Assembly (NCBI RefSeq): GCF_000715075.1 | Contig: NC_134096.1 | Span: forward strand, 120,650,698-120,714,697 | Source of the DNA: Nicotiana tabacum | Taxonomy: Eukaryota; Streptophyta; Magnoliopsida; Solanales; Solanaceae | Direction of reading: 5' to 3' | DNA length: 64,000 bases | Shown: piece by piece, positions 23,431 through 35,705 of the stretch | Numbering within the stretch: the first letter of the stretch is position 1 | How the letters are laid out: each line of letters starts with the position of its first letter | Notes under the pieces: model-generated | What the model saw: the letters and a program-made list of their open reading frames with translations, nothing else | What the model was told of the DNA's origin: nothing | The model's database searches: none | Made by a program: the position numbers and the translations under genes

Positions 23431-24794
23431 ATTTTCCTTTAATTTGATTCGGTTCTAAATATTGAGGTGAGTCCTCCTATTATGCTCCGCTTATGGGTGA
23501 GCTTCGTAATTTTGTAACCTACTTATATTTTATCCCTGTTGGGATATTTAAAGATGTGAGCCCGTGTTTGACATTTTATTTTTGGTACACCATTGAGAGC
23601 TATAAGTCCAAAAGCAATTTTTTTTATTATTCATTACAGTGGGTTTAATGTGCTTTGGAATAATTGATTCTACTATTTATGAATTATATGCCCTACCGGT
23701 ATCAGAATTCATTATGTGTTGTGAAAACTGTTTATGAAATATATTGAAAAGAAGGAAAAAAGGAAATTGAAATTTCAGTTGGCACAATGTGCAAAATACT
23801 TGTAATTCGGAGTTGAGGACGAGATCCTCGCATTTTTATATGAGGTGAAATATTTAAACCGGGCTACAAGCTGCGGTGGAAGTTATATAAGGACGAGGTC
23901 CTTGTGGTGAAATATTTATGAGTTTAAAATTCTCCCTTTGTGAAATTTAATTTGTACAATAATATCAATAAGGAGTCATGCCTGTTAGGCTTATTTGATA
24001 ATTTTTGTATATTTTCTGTTCATATTCAGCCATTTTAAATAGTTATGAGGTCTCCATGACTCACATTCTGTCGTCAGTGTTGTGAAAATTCAAAACGAGG
24101 TGTTGGTTAATATGAGATTAATTGACGATGCTGGAATTAATTATGAATAGCTTTTAAGACCAGAAATGTGGTGATGAGCATACATATGATGTGTTGCATG
24201 TCCTGATATCATTGTACTAATGCAATACTTGTAATGCTGAGATTAGTATTATTGATATATACCTTGTGGTATTTTATTGGGTTGTGGATGTGTTGTTAAG
24301 AGTTATTTTGGTGTTACTATGGAAGGTGGTTAGGCCCAATTACAGGAGAAAATCTACCGAAATTTCTGAAAAATTTGGGAGTTAGAAATTTTTTTGGAGA
24401 TTGATATGTGCGAAAGAAGAGATAAATTATCTTATGTGTTTGAGGGTGAATGATCCTAAGCGGAGAAGAATGTAACACCCCAGAAATTTTTTGAAGTACT
24501 TCCACACTATCAAGAAAGTTTATGTGTACGTAGGCACGAGTTGCTATAGCCAGTTGAGACTAATACCGTGCGTTGTTGTGAAAATCAGGCCTTTTGAAAA
24601 TGTTTGGAGTGTAAGAAATTAGTCTTAAAGTTTACAAATATGGATAAAAGAAATAATCTCAAATGAGATGGTGTTGTCGGACTTATCTCAAATGCGGTAA
24701 GGTGGGATCAATCGCGAGTATATGTGTAAACGTAAAAATCATCAATTTGGTAACCTCAGAATAATTCTTAGCACGTTCGAGGACGAACGTTTGT
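23431..24794 (+). other. Non-coding segment in element B replacing pol
   Basis: There is no open frame of note. The first 600 bases are homologous to 13706-14390 of element D, with the same junction after the VVTGT/VVMGT codons of gag-protease. The remainder up to the polypurine tract has no recognised counterpart, except the final GTTCGAGGACGAACGTTTGT, which is the usual pol stop region. Confidence 0.7.
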
Positions 24795-25514
24795 TTAAGA
24801 GGTGGAAAATGTAACGACCCGACTTGTCGTTTTAAGAATTAACGCCACGTTCAGTGACTTAAGGTCTCGAGCAGCTTCGCAATATGTATTATGACACGCG
24901 GGTATGGTCGAGTTTGATTTACTGAAGATTCGGAATTAAATTAAAAGAACAATCCTTATTTAGAAGCTTAAATGGAAAAAGTTGACCGGAGAGTTGACTT
25001 TTGAAAAAACGACTCCGGAATGGAATTTTGATGATGTCAATAGCTCCGTATGGTGATTTTAGACTTAGGAGTGTGTCTGGAAAATTATTTGGAGGTCTGT
25101 AAAGGAATTTGGCCTGAAATGGCGAAAGATGAATTTTTGGGAAGTTTGACAGGGGGTTGACTTTTTGATATCGGGGTCGGAATCCGATTCTGAAAATTTG
25201 AATACCTCTGTTATGTCATTTATGACTTGTGTGCAAAATTTGAAGTCATTTCGGATTGATTTGATGTGTTTCGGCACAAGATATAGAAACTGAAAGTTCA
25301 AAGTTCTTAGATTTTGATTTGAGGTGCGATTCGTTATTTTGATGTGGTTTGATGTGATTTGAGAATTCGACTAAGTTCGTATGATGTATTAAGACTTGTT
25401 GGTAGGTTTGGTTGAGGTCCCGAGGGGATCGAGCATGTTTCGGATTAATTTCGGACCATTTTCCCTTCATTTTTCACTATTGTATTCTGATGGTATCTGG
25501 TGCTTCAATCATTC

Positions 25515-25977
25515 ATCGCGTTAGCGTGGCAAGTGTCGCGAACGCGTAGTGCATTTGGATGGCAGTAACATTTCCTTCATCGCATTTGCGTCCCCCAATC
25601 CGCATTCGCGTAGTGTTATTTTGGAAGGGGAATTATTTGTTCTTCGCGTTCGCGAGCTTACTTCCGCGATCGCGTACTTCTGCCTTTCCCTTCTTCGCGT
25701 TCGCAGCTATCTCTTCGCGTTCACATAGAAGAAAATAGGAGCTGGGCACTGGTGACTACTTCCTCTTCGCGTTCGCGTCCTTCATTCCACGTTCGCGAAG
25801 GTATGACATCCCATTCTTCGCATTCGCGTACTATTTCCCGCGTTCGCGTAGGCCAGTCGTGAGCCATCAGACTTTTCTTCTCCGCGTTTGCGAGCGTGTT
25901 GTCGCGTTCGCGAAGCACAAGTTGGGCAACACTCTTTTCCTTCTTCGCGATCACGTTTGATGTTTCGCGATTGCGAT
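25515..25977. repeat. CpG-palindrome cluster in right LTR of B
   Basis: It has many copies of TTCGCGTTCGCG, CGCGATCGCG and CGCGAACGCG. It starts 705 bases into the LTR. Confidence 0.85.
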
Positions 25978-27234
25978 GCTTTGACGCCTGGGCAGGATTA
26001 AAAGTCCCCAAAATGGGGGTTTGAGTTCATAACACAAAAAATCAAATTGGGAGCTCGGTAGAAGGCGATTATTGGAGAGATTCTAGCGTGGGTGTTTGGG
26101 GTAAGTGATTCTTATCCGGTTTTGATTAATTTCCATGATTATGCCTTTGAATCCATCATTTAATTCGAATAAATGGAGGAAAATCAAAAGTTTTGTAAAA
26201 TCTTCCAAAAACGAAAATTTAAGATTTAGAGGTCGAGTTGTTATTGGAATTAGATAAAATTGGTATGGTTAAACTCGTATCGGAATGGGTGTTTGGATTC
26301 ATGAAAATTATGTCGGGTTCCGAGGGGCGGGACCCGCGTTGACTTTTGTTGACCTTTTGGAATAAAATTTTAAGTCGACGTATTATTATCCGGAATTATT
26401 TCCGATGAATTTTAATGAAGTTGTACAATTAATTTGGATAGATTTGAGCTGTCAAGAGGTCAATTCAAGCAAGAGGGCTAGTTTGGAATATCGGCCTAAC
26501 TTCAAAAAGGTAAGTGTTTTGCTTAACCTCGAGTGGGGGAATTACCCCTTAGGCATTGGGTCTTATGTGCCATTTGTGAAATGTGAAAAGCCATGTACGC
26601 GAGGTGACGAGTATGTACTCGGACTTATATGTGCAAAATATATTGGGTTAAATTCTTAGGTATATTGTGTAGTAAATTGAATATTGGTCGGCATTTATTT
26701 AATCATTTATTTGCCATGCTTCAATTCGCATTTATTGAATTTATTTTTGTATGACAATTTGAGGTGATTATTACTTGTATAAACATGTGGATTCCATGAA
26801 TTTGATGATTTGATATTTCTTGGGATTTATTTTCATTATGGATTTTTTCTCTGCAAATAATAAATTAAGCAAGCTTAAGAAGATGTGTTAATATAATTAT
26901 CTAAATTTAGATTAATGAAGGCTTTCCTTTATGTTGAATAACTTCTATCTCGGTTGATTATTTTTGTAGTGATATACACATTGTGTGGAGCCTTCGGCTA
27001 TTTGTTGTGAAATTGATTTATTTGGTTGCATCTTTGGAACTTTGATTGTGGCCATTGGGCAAATTGTGATATGAATTAATTTTGTTATGATACCATGATA
27101 ATTTTCCATGTAAATTGTTGTGTTGTGTGAGTTATTATTTTGGGGAGATAAGGGCGGCATTTCACTGTTGATATTATGTGGGTATAAGGGTGGCATTTCA
27201 CTGTTGTTGTGTTTGTTGGAATATTGTTTGGGTG

Positions 27235-27370
27235 GGACGATAAGGGTGGTTATATGAGCGATAAGGATGGCAATTGGAGCGATAAGGGTGGCTATTGATA
27301 TTGTCTGGGTGGAGCGATAAGAGTGGCTATAGGAGCGATAAGGGCGGCAATATGAGCGATAAGAGTGGCT
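27235..27370. repeat. Short tandem repeats GAGCGATAAGGGTGGC in LTR B
   Basis: About six copies of a roughly 20-bp unit (GAGCGATAAGGGTGGCTAT and variants) are present. The left-LTR counterpart is at 20515-20640. Confidence 0.85.
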
Positions 27371-28633
27371 ATTGTCAAGGACGATATGTGATGATGTGGA
27401 GTTGTGGTGTTGGTGATTTTCATGTGATGTTGTGATTTTCTTGTGTTTATTTTATACCTTGTGTAATTTGTCTTGTTGTTGGTAAATTGATAACAATCTG
27501 ATTTATGTTGAAATTGAGAGTCTACGGCTATTGCCAGGCGGATTATAAAATGAAATGTGGGCACGAGGTGCCGTGAGTAAATAATGAAGATATTGGCACG
27601 TAAATTGTCCGTGCAGTTGTGATATGAAATGTGGGCACGGGGTGATGTGATTAATTGATAATAATATTGGCACGTGAACTGTCCGTGCAGCTGTGATATG
27701 AAAAGTGGGCATGAGGTGCCGGAAAAATATGATGATTTAATTATGGGCTGAGACCCGTGTTTACAAAAAATATAAAAATGGATTGAGACCCGTATTTTTA
27801 TGATTTTGAAATGAGGTGTCACATGGTGACTTTTTAATTAAAAGAATTATATTCAAAATATTTATTTGGAAAGATTTTTATTCAAAAAGAATTATATGAA
27901 AGAAATTATATTTGAAGAGATTTAGTGAAAAAATTTATATTCGAAAGATGTTTATTTGAGAAAATTATATTTGAAAAGGAGTTTTATTCGTAAGAATTTT
28001 ATGCGAAAGATATTTTATTTGAAAGACTTGGTTTAATTGGGTGTAATTGTATTTATTAATGGTGTTCTTGTTGTCTTGATGTGCATATCACTGGTTGTTT
28101 TATGATGCCCTTATTATTATCTCTTTCTTATTATTTTGTATATTATATTGCACATGCTATTAGACTAGTGAGTGTCTTGACTGTACCTCGTCTCTACTCC
28201 ACTGAGGTTAGTCTTGATACTTACTGGGTACCGACCGTGGTGTACTCATACTACACTTCTGCATATTTTTGTGCAGAGCCAGGTATTGGAGATATCGAAC
28301 TTGAGCAGAGTTAAAGCGGGTTCGTAAGGATTCAAGGTAGAGCTGCTTGGTCGTCGCAGTCCCTTGGAGTCTTTTCATTTCATTGTACTGTTAATTTTTA
28401 ATCAAACAGTATTGTATATTCGGTCATCGTGATCATTCCATGTATTCAGTTAGAGTTCGTGACACAGTCTTGGGAGGTTGTATATTCATATTTGTTCCGA
28501 TGTTGGTTATAATTACCTATTTATCTCTTATTCAAAAAAAATAATGGCTTCAAAATGTAATTTAAATTGGCTTATCTAGTCTTAGAGACTAGGTGCCATC
28601 ACGACGCCTGTGGCGGAATTTTGGGTCGTGACA

Positions 28634-29449
28634 ATTTTATCCTAAGAATGACGTTGACTCCATCTAATGCGAGAATTTAGCGAAAACAATTTCCAATCGT
28701 TATATCTTTTGCCATGACATATAACAAAAGTTAGGCAAATCATTGTTCATGTGAAATAATTTCGAAGAAATCAGTATTTATACATGAAATTTTGGTGTTG
28801 CTCTTTTACGAAAGTAAAAAGGGGTTAAAAATTTTGGTTTATGACTATAATGGATAAATAAAAATGAAGTTAAAAAATATGGCGTATAAAGAAGTTCTTT
28901 TTTGTAATTTAATATGAGGCGTCATTGAATCTATATTTCATCTAATTATTATATTTTCATGCCATTCAAATATTAGGAATAAATTTTAGATATGAAAAAC
29001 TGAACCAATTAAAGGCACGGCGAATGTTTCACTTTTAAGACTCAATAGTGACAGTGTCACACATTTGCTACTTTGGTATATAAAATTTACAATAATTAAT
29101 TTCTTTATATAAACCATTCAATGAAAATCTCATTCTAAGAGTAAAGTCGATTCTATTTTCAGGGTTAGACTATTGGACTTGACACCTTTGGTCATGAATC
29201 GAAAGATATTTACCAGCATTTGGTGGTAGAAATGTTACTAGTTAGTTAAGCTTCCACTCCACATGCTTTTTGTAGTGGCAGTCCTCATCCTTAAATTTGA
29301 ATATTAGCCGAGAAAAAAAGCACAATAGTCTTTAAGCATAGGAGTTAATGTATTTTGGTCTTCAATATTAATTTTGAATATCAACAGCTCCTTTGACTTT
29401 GCAAAATGGGTCAATTTGTAACTTTTTACATTAGATATATCATGAAAAT
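28634..29449. other. Intergenic stretch, nothing recognised
   Basis: About 0.8 kb of AT-rich sequence lies between element B and the copia array. I see no open frame, repeat or transposon ends in it on either strand. Confidence 0.6.
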
Positions 29450-30035
29450 TGTTAGGATCAGGAACTTGAGTAGTGCAGGAATTTAGCCAAACAATGTTAT
29501 AATGACAATAACAAATACGATGCAAGTTGATAATAATGGCAATTAAAGTATATAAATAAGAAACCAATTTAACGTGGTTCGGTCAAAGCGATCTACGTCC
29601 ACAAGCGGAGAGGAGCAATTTCACTATAACAATAAGAGTACAAAAGAGAGTACAAAATTAGAGTAAACACTCTAATTAATCCCAAATACCCTAAGAGAAT
29701 AACCTCACAAGATCACTCCAAAGAAAGGGTTCACACAAGTGCTTCCCAACACTAACTCTCATACAAAACACTTTTAATAAAGGAGGAAAGGAAGAAACAA
29801 GAAATGAAGACTCATGTCTTGTTGGTGTGTTTAAAATGAACTAATGGCCTTCCCTTTTATAGGCAAAAAAGTCTTGGCCTCTTAGGTGTAAAAGAAGAGA
29901 TACAACTTGTGCAAATGATGACCACCACACAATGCAATATTTTTAGGTCCCAAAGAATATTACAAACAAAGTCTACACTTTGCAAATATGCTTATGCTTA
30001 TGTGAGATGGACTCCATTAGCCAAAATATTGGCCA
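29450..30035 (-). repeat. Copia LTR 1 (type a)
   Basis: On the plus strand it starts TGTTAGGATCAGGAACTTGA and ends AAATATTGGCCA. It is nearly identical to LTR 3. It includes the AACGTGGTTCGG and CTACGTCCACAAGCGGAGAG motifs and a TTTTATAGGC box. It is the 3' LTR of unit 1. Confidence 0.85.
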
Positions 30036-30109
30036 TAATTATAAATCTCCACCTTGACCTAATTTTGGCTGATATAGTAAGTTTGTGCAAAATCCCTAAT
30101 GGGCATATG

Positions 30110-31222
30110 TCAAAATTTAATGCCATCAAAATCAGACAAGTTGTCTGATACCGAAACTGTAGTAGGGCTTATAACATTGGAGTCCAAAAGAGTATACAAC
30201 GAATCAGATCTGTGTGCTTTCATGATCACAAGAGCACCTCGAAAACTTTTTAGAACTCCATCTTCACCAGTGAATTTGCACCCAAGGGATTCTAAAGGGC
30301 CCAAAAAGATGAGATTTTTCTTCAACTCAGGAACATATCTAACATCGGTGAGAGTTCTCACCACACAATCGTGCATTTTGATCCGAATTATACTTTTTTT
30401 AATAACGTTACAAGTAACATTGTTACCCAGTTGGACAACTCCACCTGCAACTAAATCATATGTAGAAAACAAGTCCCTGTTAGGACACATATGATATGAA
30501 CAACCAGAATCTAAAATCCACTTATTGTCTAATCTGAAACTAGTTTCAGTTGCTAAAAATATAGTTCTCTCAATCTGATCAGTTGTTACACTTGCTTCAG
30601 CGGTGTCAGTATTTTTGTATTCATTTTTTCTTTCTTTATGATTTTCTTTATTTTTCAGTTTATAGCATTCAGAGATAATGCGACCTTTCTTATGACAATA
30701 GCGACACTCTAAATTATTGTATCTGGATATGGAGTCGGATTTTCCCCTAACAAACAAGCCAACTTCCGCTTGAGTTCCACTAGCTTCCCCAGTAATATCA
30801 ATATCTATCTGTTCTTTTAATTTTAAGATAGATTTAATATCCTTATAAGAGATATTATTCTTTGCATAAAGCATAGTATCTCTTATATGCTTAAAAGATG
30901 GGGGTAGAGAATAAAGCATTAACACGGCTTGATCCTCATCTTTAATTTCAGCATCTATATTACTCAAATCCATAAGATTGGAATCAAAGGTGTCAAGATG
31001 AGAGAGAATAGAGGTACCTTCACTCATACTAATTGTATAAAGCTTCTGCTTCAGGTAAAGTCTATTTTCCATCGTCCTCTTCATATATAAGGTTTTCAAT
31101 TTTTTCCACATGCCTTTGGTTGTGGTTTCTACAGAAACTTCACGTAAAACCTCATTTGAGAGATTTAAAATGATACATGCTTTTGCCCTTTTGTTTATGA
31201 CGACAAACTTTTTATCCGTCAT
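30110..31222 (-). CDS. Copia gag-protease polyprotein, unit 1 (open)
   Basis: This 370-residue open frame starts [17 protein letters not shown]. Residues 1-150 form a UBN2-type gag (W-x-x-[21 protein letters not shown]). A zinc knuckle follows near residue 175 ([14 protein letters not shown]), in which the usual histidine is replaced by arginine. The aspartic protease motif LDSGCSYHM lies near residue 237, and a GAG-pre-integrase-like tail ends FDGIKF. There is no integrase, reverse transcriptase or RNase H. The frame has no stops and is 99% like unit 3. It would depend on proteins from another element to move. The lost zinc-knuckle histidine may impair RNA binding. Confidence 0.85.
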   Translation of the reverse strand: MTDKKFVVINKRAKACIILNLSNEVLREVSVETTTKGMWKKLKTLYMKRTMENRLYLKQKLYTISMSEGTSILSHLDTFDSNLMDLSNIDAEIKDEDQAVLMLYSLPPSFKHIRDTMLYAKNNISYKDIKSILKLKEQIDIDITGEASGTQAEVGLFVRGKSDSISRYNNLECRYCHKKGRIISECYKLKNKENHKERKNEYKNTDTAEASVTTDQIERTIFLATETSFRLDNKWILDSGCSYHMCPNRDLFSTYDLVAGGVVQLGNNVTCNVIKKSIIRIKMHDCVVRTLTDVRYVPELKKNLIFLGPLESLGCKFTGEDGVLKSFRGALVIMKAHRSDSLYTLLDSNVISPTTVSVSDNLSDFDGIKF

Positions 31223-31408
31223 TTTATCCGGCTTCTTCTCCTTTCCTTACAACGCCAAGTCTAAGCCATCCTGAATTAAGATAACTTCCATCTTTAATTG
31301 GCACATTCCGAAGTTTGCACTTCGGTCAAATTTCTCAACATAGGTCTTTGTTAGAGTCATTTTGGCTATTGAAACTAACCCGGTTAGATCCGGCTCTGAT
31401 ACCAATTT

Positions 31409-31992
31409 GTTAGGATCGTGAACTCGGGTAGTGCGAAATTTAGCCAAACAATGTCATAATGACAATAACAAATATAATGCAAGTTGATAATAACTGCAAT
31501 TAAAGTATATAAATAAGACACCAATTTAACGTGGTTCGATCAAAGTGACCTACGTCCACAAGCGGAGAGGAGCAATTTCACTATAACAATAAGAGTACAA
31601 AAGAGAGTACAAAATTAGAGTAAACACTCTAATTAATCCCAAATACTCTAAGAGAATAACCTCACAAGATCACTCCAAAGAAAGGGTTCACACAAGTGTT
31701 TCTCAACACTAACTCTCATACAAAACACTCTTAATAAAGGAGGAAAGGAAGAAACAAGAAATGAAGACTCAAGTCTTGTTGGTGTATTTAAAATGAACTA
31801 ATGGCCTTCCTTTTTATAGGCAAAACATTCTTGGCCTCTTAGGTGTAAAAGAAGAGATACAACTTGTGCAAATGATGTCCAGCACATAATGCAATATTTT
31901 TGGGTCTCAAAGAATATTGCCAACAAAATCTACACTTTGCAAAGATACTTATGCTTATGTGAGATGGACTCTATTAGCCAAAATATTGGCCA
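31409..31992 (-). repeat. Copia LTR 2 (type b)
   Basis: It starts TGTTAGGATCGTGAACTCGG on the plus strand and is preceded by CGGCTCTGATACCAATT, the reverse complement of the primer-binding site. It is the 5' LTR of unit 1 and 3' LTR of unit 2. It matches LTR 4 in its first part but has private changes after that. Confidence 0.85.
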
Positions 31993-32078
31993 TAATTACA
32001 AATCTCCACCTTGACCTAATTTTGGCTGATATAGTAAGTTTGTTCCACCTTCTCCGCAAAAGCCCCAATGGGCATATG

Positions 32079-32826
32079 TCAAAATTTAATGCCATCAAAA
32101 TCAGACCAGTTGTATGATACCGAATCTGTAGTAGGGTCTATAACAGTGAATCCCAATAAAGTATACAACGAACCAGATCTATGTACTTTCATGATCACAA
32201 GAGCACCTTGAATTGTTTTTAGAACTCCACCTTCACCAATGAATTTGCACCTAAGGGATTCTAAAGTGCCCAAAGAGATGAGATTTTCTTCAACTCGGGA
32301 ACATATCTAGCATCGGTGAGAGTTCTCACCACACCATCGTGCATTTGGATCTGAATTGTACCTTTGCCAATAATGTTACAAGTAACATTGTTACCCAGTT
32401 GGACAACTCCACCTGCAACTAAATCATATGTAGAAAATAAGTTTTTGCTAGGACACATATGATATGAACAACCGGAATCTAAAATCCACTCATTGTCTAA
32501 TCTGAAATTAGTTTCAGTTGCTAAAAATATAGTTCCCTCAATCTCATCAGTTGCTACAGTTGCTTCGGCGATGTCAGTATTTTTGTCCTCATTTTTTCTT
32601 TCTTTATGCTTTTCTTTATTTTTCAGTTTATAGCATTCAGAGATAATGTGACCTTTCTTATGACAATAGCGACACTCTAAATTATTGTATCTGGATATGG
32701 AGTCGGATTTGCCACTAACAAACAAGCCAACTTTCGCTTGAGCTCCACTAGTTTTCCTAGTAATATCACTATATATCTGTTCTTTTAATTTTAAAATAGA
32801 TTTAATATCCTTATAAGAGATATTAT
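32079..32826 (-). pseudogene. Copia gag-protease, unit 2, C-terminal part
   Basis: This is the downstream part of the unit-2 frame, split off by element E. It reads [17 protein letters not shown], an intact zinc knuckle ([14 protein letters not shown], histidine present), the protease motif LDSGCSYHM, then a frameshift near 32265-32275 ([10 protein letters not shown]) before the conserved tail ending FDGIKF at 32079. The N-terminal part is at 43730-44098. It differs from units 1 and 3 at many positions, so it is an older or separate copy. Confidence 0.85.
32822..32826. other. Target-site duplication of element E (left copy)
   Basis: ATTAT precedes TGTCACGACCC at 32827 and recurs at 43730-43734. 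The intact unit-1 sequence (GAGATATTATTC, around 30850) shows the empty site. Confidence 0.9.
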
Positions 32827-33611
32827 TGTCACGACCCAAAACCTAGCCCATCGTGACGACGCCTATATCAATACTAGGCAAGCCGACAATCTCAATAAAC
32901 CACATATCTTTTAAATACGAAAACATAATGATTAATTTCAGCGGAAGAAAATCTCACACGTACAAATATAAATACTCTCAAAACCCAGTGTCACTAAGTA
33001 CATGAGCATCTAATATAAATACAAGTTTAAAAATTATGATCTATAATAGTCTGAGACCAAATACAGTATACAAGGAGATAGAGAAGGAGAGACAAGGTCT
33101 GCGAAACACGGAAGCTACCTCAAAATCTTTTGAAAATCAACTGCGCGAAAGGATCAACACCCGCTATGTCCAGGAATACATGGATCTGCACACGAAGTGC
33201 AGGGTGTAGTATGAGTACAACCAACTCAGCAAGTAACAATAATAAATAAGGAACTGAAGATAGAAACGAGTTACACAGTTATGGTTCATTTCCAGTAATT
33301 CCAGCAAAGAATAGACATGCTATCAAATCTGGCGGTTTAATGTCAAATCAATTTTTATACAGTTCCTGTTCATGTAATCCGTAGATAAAAATCTTTCAGA
33401 GATTTCACAACAATGACAGATAGAAACTAAGTGCAACAACAAATGGAAATCAAGTACAACCTCTTAGGACAACAATCACTCACTAGGCTCCCAGCCCTAA
33501 TCACTCCCTGGGCTCCCAGCCCTCATCACTCACTCTCAATGGGTACCTGCGCTCACTGAGACTGTACATACTTCGGAGGGGCTCCTACAGCCCAAGCGGT
33601 ATAATCTACAC

Positions 33612-33810
33612 GGGCAACTCATGTACCATAATATAAATATCTGTATCCGCACGGCCAACTCACATGCTGCACGGCCAACTCAGGTGCTATAGTATAATAT
33701 AACGATCCGCACGGCCAACTCACGTGATGCACGACCAACTCATGTGCTATAGTATAATATAAGGATCTGCACGGCCAACTCACGTGCTGCACGGACAACT
33801 CATGTGCTAT
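33612..33810. repeat. Minisatellite with G-box-like cores in left LTR of E
   Basis: Tandem units of GCACGGCCAACTCACGTGCT plus ATAGTATAATATAAGGATC are seen. CACGTG survives in two units, while others read CATGTG, CACATG or CAGGTG. Confidence 0.85.
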
Positions 33811-34815
33811 GATATAATTATCTCACAATCAGGCCCTCGGCCTCTCTCAGTCATAAATCTCCCCAGTCTCTCGGGCTCTCATTAATCATGAAATCAGCCC
33901 AAACAACAATGATATGATGTATCAATAATAATAACATAGACTGAGATAAAATATGCAAGTAAAAATTGAGACTGAGTACATATAGCATTTAGCAGGCAAT
34001 TCAACAAGTACGTGACCTCTGTGGGTCCCAACAGTACTATCACATAGTCTAAGCATGATTTCTAACATGATTTACAGTCAAATCTTATCAACACATAGAG
34101 AGAATATAGCTAGCAACAAATTATTCAACTTTACAGTTTTTCCAGGACGGACAAGGTCACAATCCTCTCGGTACACGCCCACACGCCCGTTACCTAGCAT
34201 GTGCGTCACCTCCAAAATAATCACATGATACCAAAATCCGGGGTTTAATACCCTTAGGACCATATTAAAAACGGTTACTTACCTCAGAGCGTGCAATTCT
34301 TTACTCTGCTATGCCTTTGCCTTGCAAATCGGCCTCCGAATACCTCGAATCTAGTCACAAATAATTCATTTCAGTCAATAAAATTTATTGGAATTAATTC
34401 CATAAGAAAATGCTAATTTTCCATAAAAATCTGAATTTTAGCTCAAATATCGCTCGTGGGGCCCATATCTCGGAACTCGACAAAAGTTATAAAATCCGAA
34501 AGCCCATTCAACCACGAGTCTACCCATACCAATTTTATCAAATTCTTACCTCAACTCGACCCTCAAATCTACAAATCTTATTTCCAAATTTTTAAGTTTC
34601 AATCTCCGATTTACACCTCAAAATCATGTAATCTAGTCGGATTATTCGATAATAATTCAATATTATGGAGTAGAAATGATCACAAGGGACTTACCTCAAG
34701 TTTTTCTTGAAAATATATCAAAAATCGCCTCTCCTCAAGCTCCAATTTGTAAAAAATGGCGAATGGTACGAAGTCCTTATTTTTATAATTCTGCCTAGAC
34801 AACCTCGGTTCTGCC

Positions 34816-34987
34816 TCGATCTTGGCCTTCTATCGAGGTCCTCGATCCTAGGCATTGATCCTGGCTTCGACCCTGCCTTCGACCGTGGCCCTCGACCCTG
34901 GGCTCGATCATGGCTTCGATCGTGGCCCTCGACCCTGGGCTCGATACTGGCAGGTTCTGGGCTCGATTCTGAGAGATTTCTAAGCTC
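34816..34987. repeat. TCGA-rich repeat cluster in left LTR of E
   Basis: Repeats of CCCTCGACCCTGGGCTCGAT and ATGGCTTCGATCGTGG lie 711-882 bases from the element-strand LTR start. The right-LTR copy is 42834-43018. Confidence 0.85.
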
Positions 34988-35705
34988 GAATCTGACAAAA
35001 GAAATTTCCAACATAAGGAAATTGCAGCAGCTGATGTAGTTCAAATCTTTGATCCGTTAACCATCCGAAATTCACCCTAGGCCCTCGGGACCTTAACCAA
35101 ATATACCAACAAATCCTAAAACATCATACGAACTTAGTCGAATCCTCAAATCACCTAAAAAAATGCTAAAACCATGAATTACGCCCCAATTCAAGCCTAT
35201 TGAACTTTGAAATATCTAGTTTCTACAAATAACGTCGAAACCTATCAAATCACGTCCGATTGACCTCAGATTTTGCACACAAGTCATAAATGACATAACA
35301 TACCTATTAAACTTTAAGAATCGGATTTGACCCCGCTATCAAAAAGTCAACCCTTCGGTCAAACTTTCCAAGAATTCAACTTTCGGCATTTCAAGTCTAA
35401 TTCCTCTATGGACCTCCAAAAATTCTTCCGGACACGCTCCTAAGTCCAAAGTCACCATACGGAGCTATTGGAATTATCAGAATTCGAATCCAAGGTCGTT
35501 TACATATAGGTCCATATCCGGTCCACTTTTCTAACTTAAATTTTCAATTATGAGACTAAGTGTCTCATTTCATTCCGAATTACTTCCGGACTCGAACCAA
35601 CTAACCCGATAAGTCATAAATCAATTACAAGACATAAATTGAGCAGTAAATGGGAGAACGGGGTTATAATATTCAAAACGACCAGCCGGGTCATTGCATT
35701 CTCCC

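Larger units (their letters stand above)
21786..28633 (+). mobile_element. Ty3/gypsy element B, internal region and right LTR
   Basis: The internal region (21786-24809) has a primer-binding site (TGGTATTAGAG, about 21789-21801), a broken gag, a non-coding segment and a polypurine tract (AAGAGGTGGAAAA, ending 24809). No pol is present, so the element is non-autonomous. Its left LTR is split by elements C and D. The sequence after the right LTR starts ATTTT, the likely target duplication, whose partner is off-window. Confidence 0.85.
24810..28633 (+). repeat. Right (3') LTR of gypsy element B
   Basis: The complete 3824-bp LTR runs from TGTAACGACCC to GGGTCGTGACA. It holds a CpG-palindrome cluster (25515-25977), GATAAGGGTGGC repeats (27235-27370), GTGATATGAAA repeats (27540-27730), A/T-rich repeats (27835-28025), the hairpin block (28241-28280) and the terminal stem (28575-28593). 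It serves as the uninterrupted reference for the split left LTR. Confidence 0.9.
32827..35698 (-). repeat. 3' LTR of element E
   Basis: The 2872-bp LTR runs TGTCACGACCC...GGGTCATTGCA. It contains the hairpin block (33183-33224), an array with GCACGGCCAACTCACGTGCT (33612-33810) and a TCGA-rich cluster (34816-34987). The open frames at 34707-35044 are chance readings of the TCGA repeats. Confidence 0.9.

Noticed and set aside
27292..27822. 176-codon minus-strand frame
   Set aside because: It reads through LTR B repeats (HITAARTVHVPI-type repetition); the left LTR copy does not keep it.
30099..30494. 131-codon plus-strand frame, identical at 44934-45329
   Set aside because: It is the antisense shadow of the copia gag-protease gene; the identity reflects the recent duplication of the unit.
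34707..35044. Arginine/proline-rich frames on both strands
   Set aside because: They are translations of the TCGA-rich cluster in LTR E; mirrored frames on both strands indicate low-complexity DNA, not a gene.
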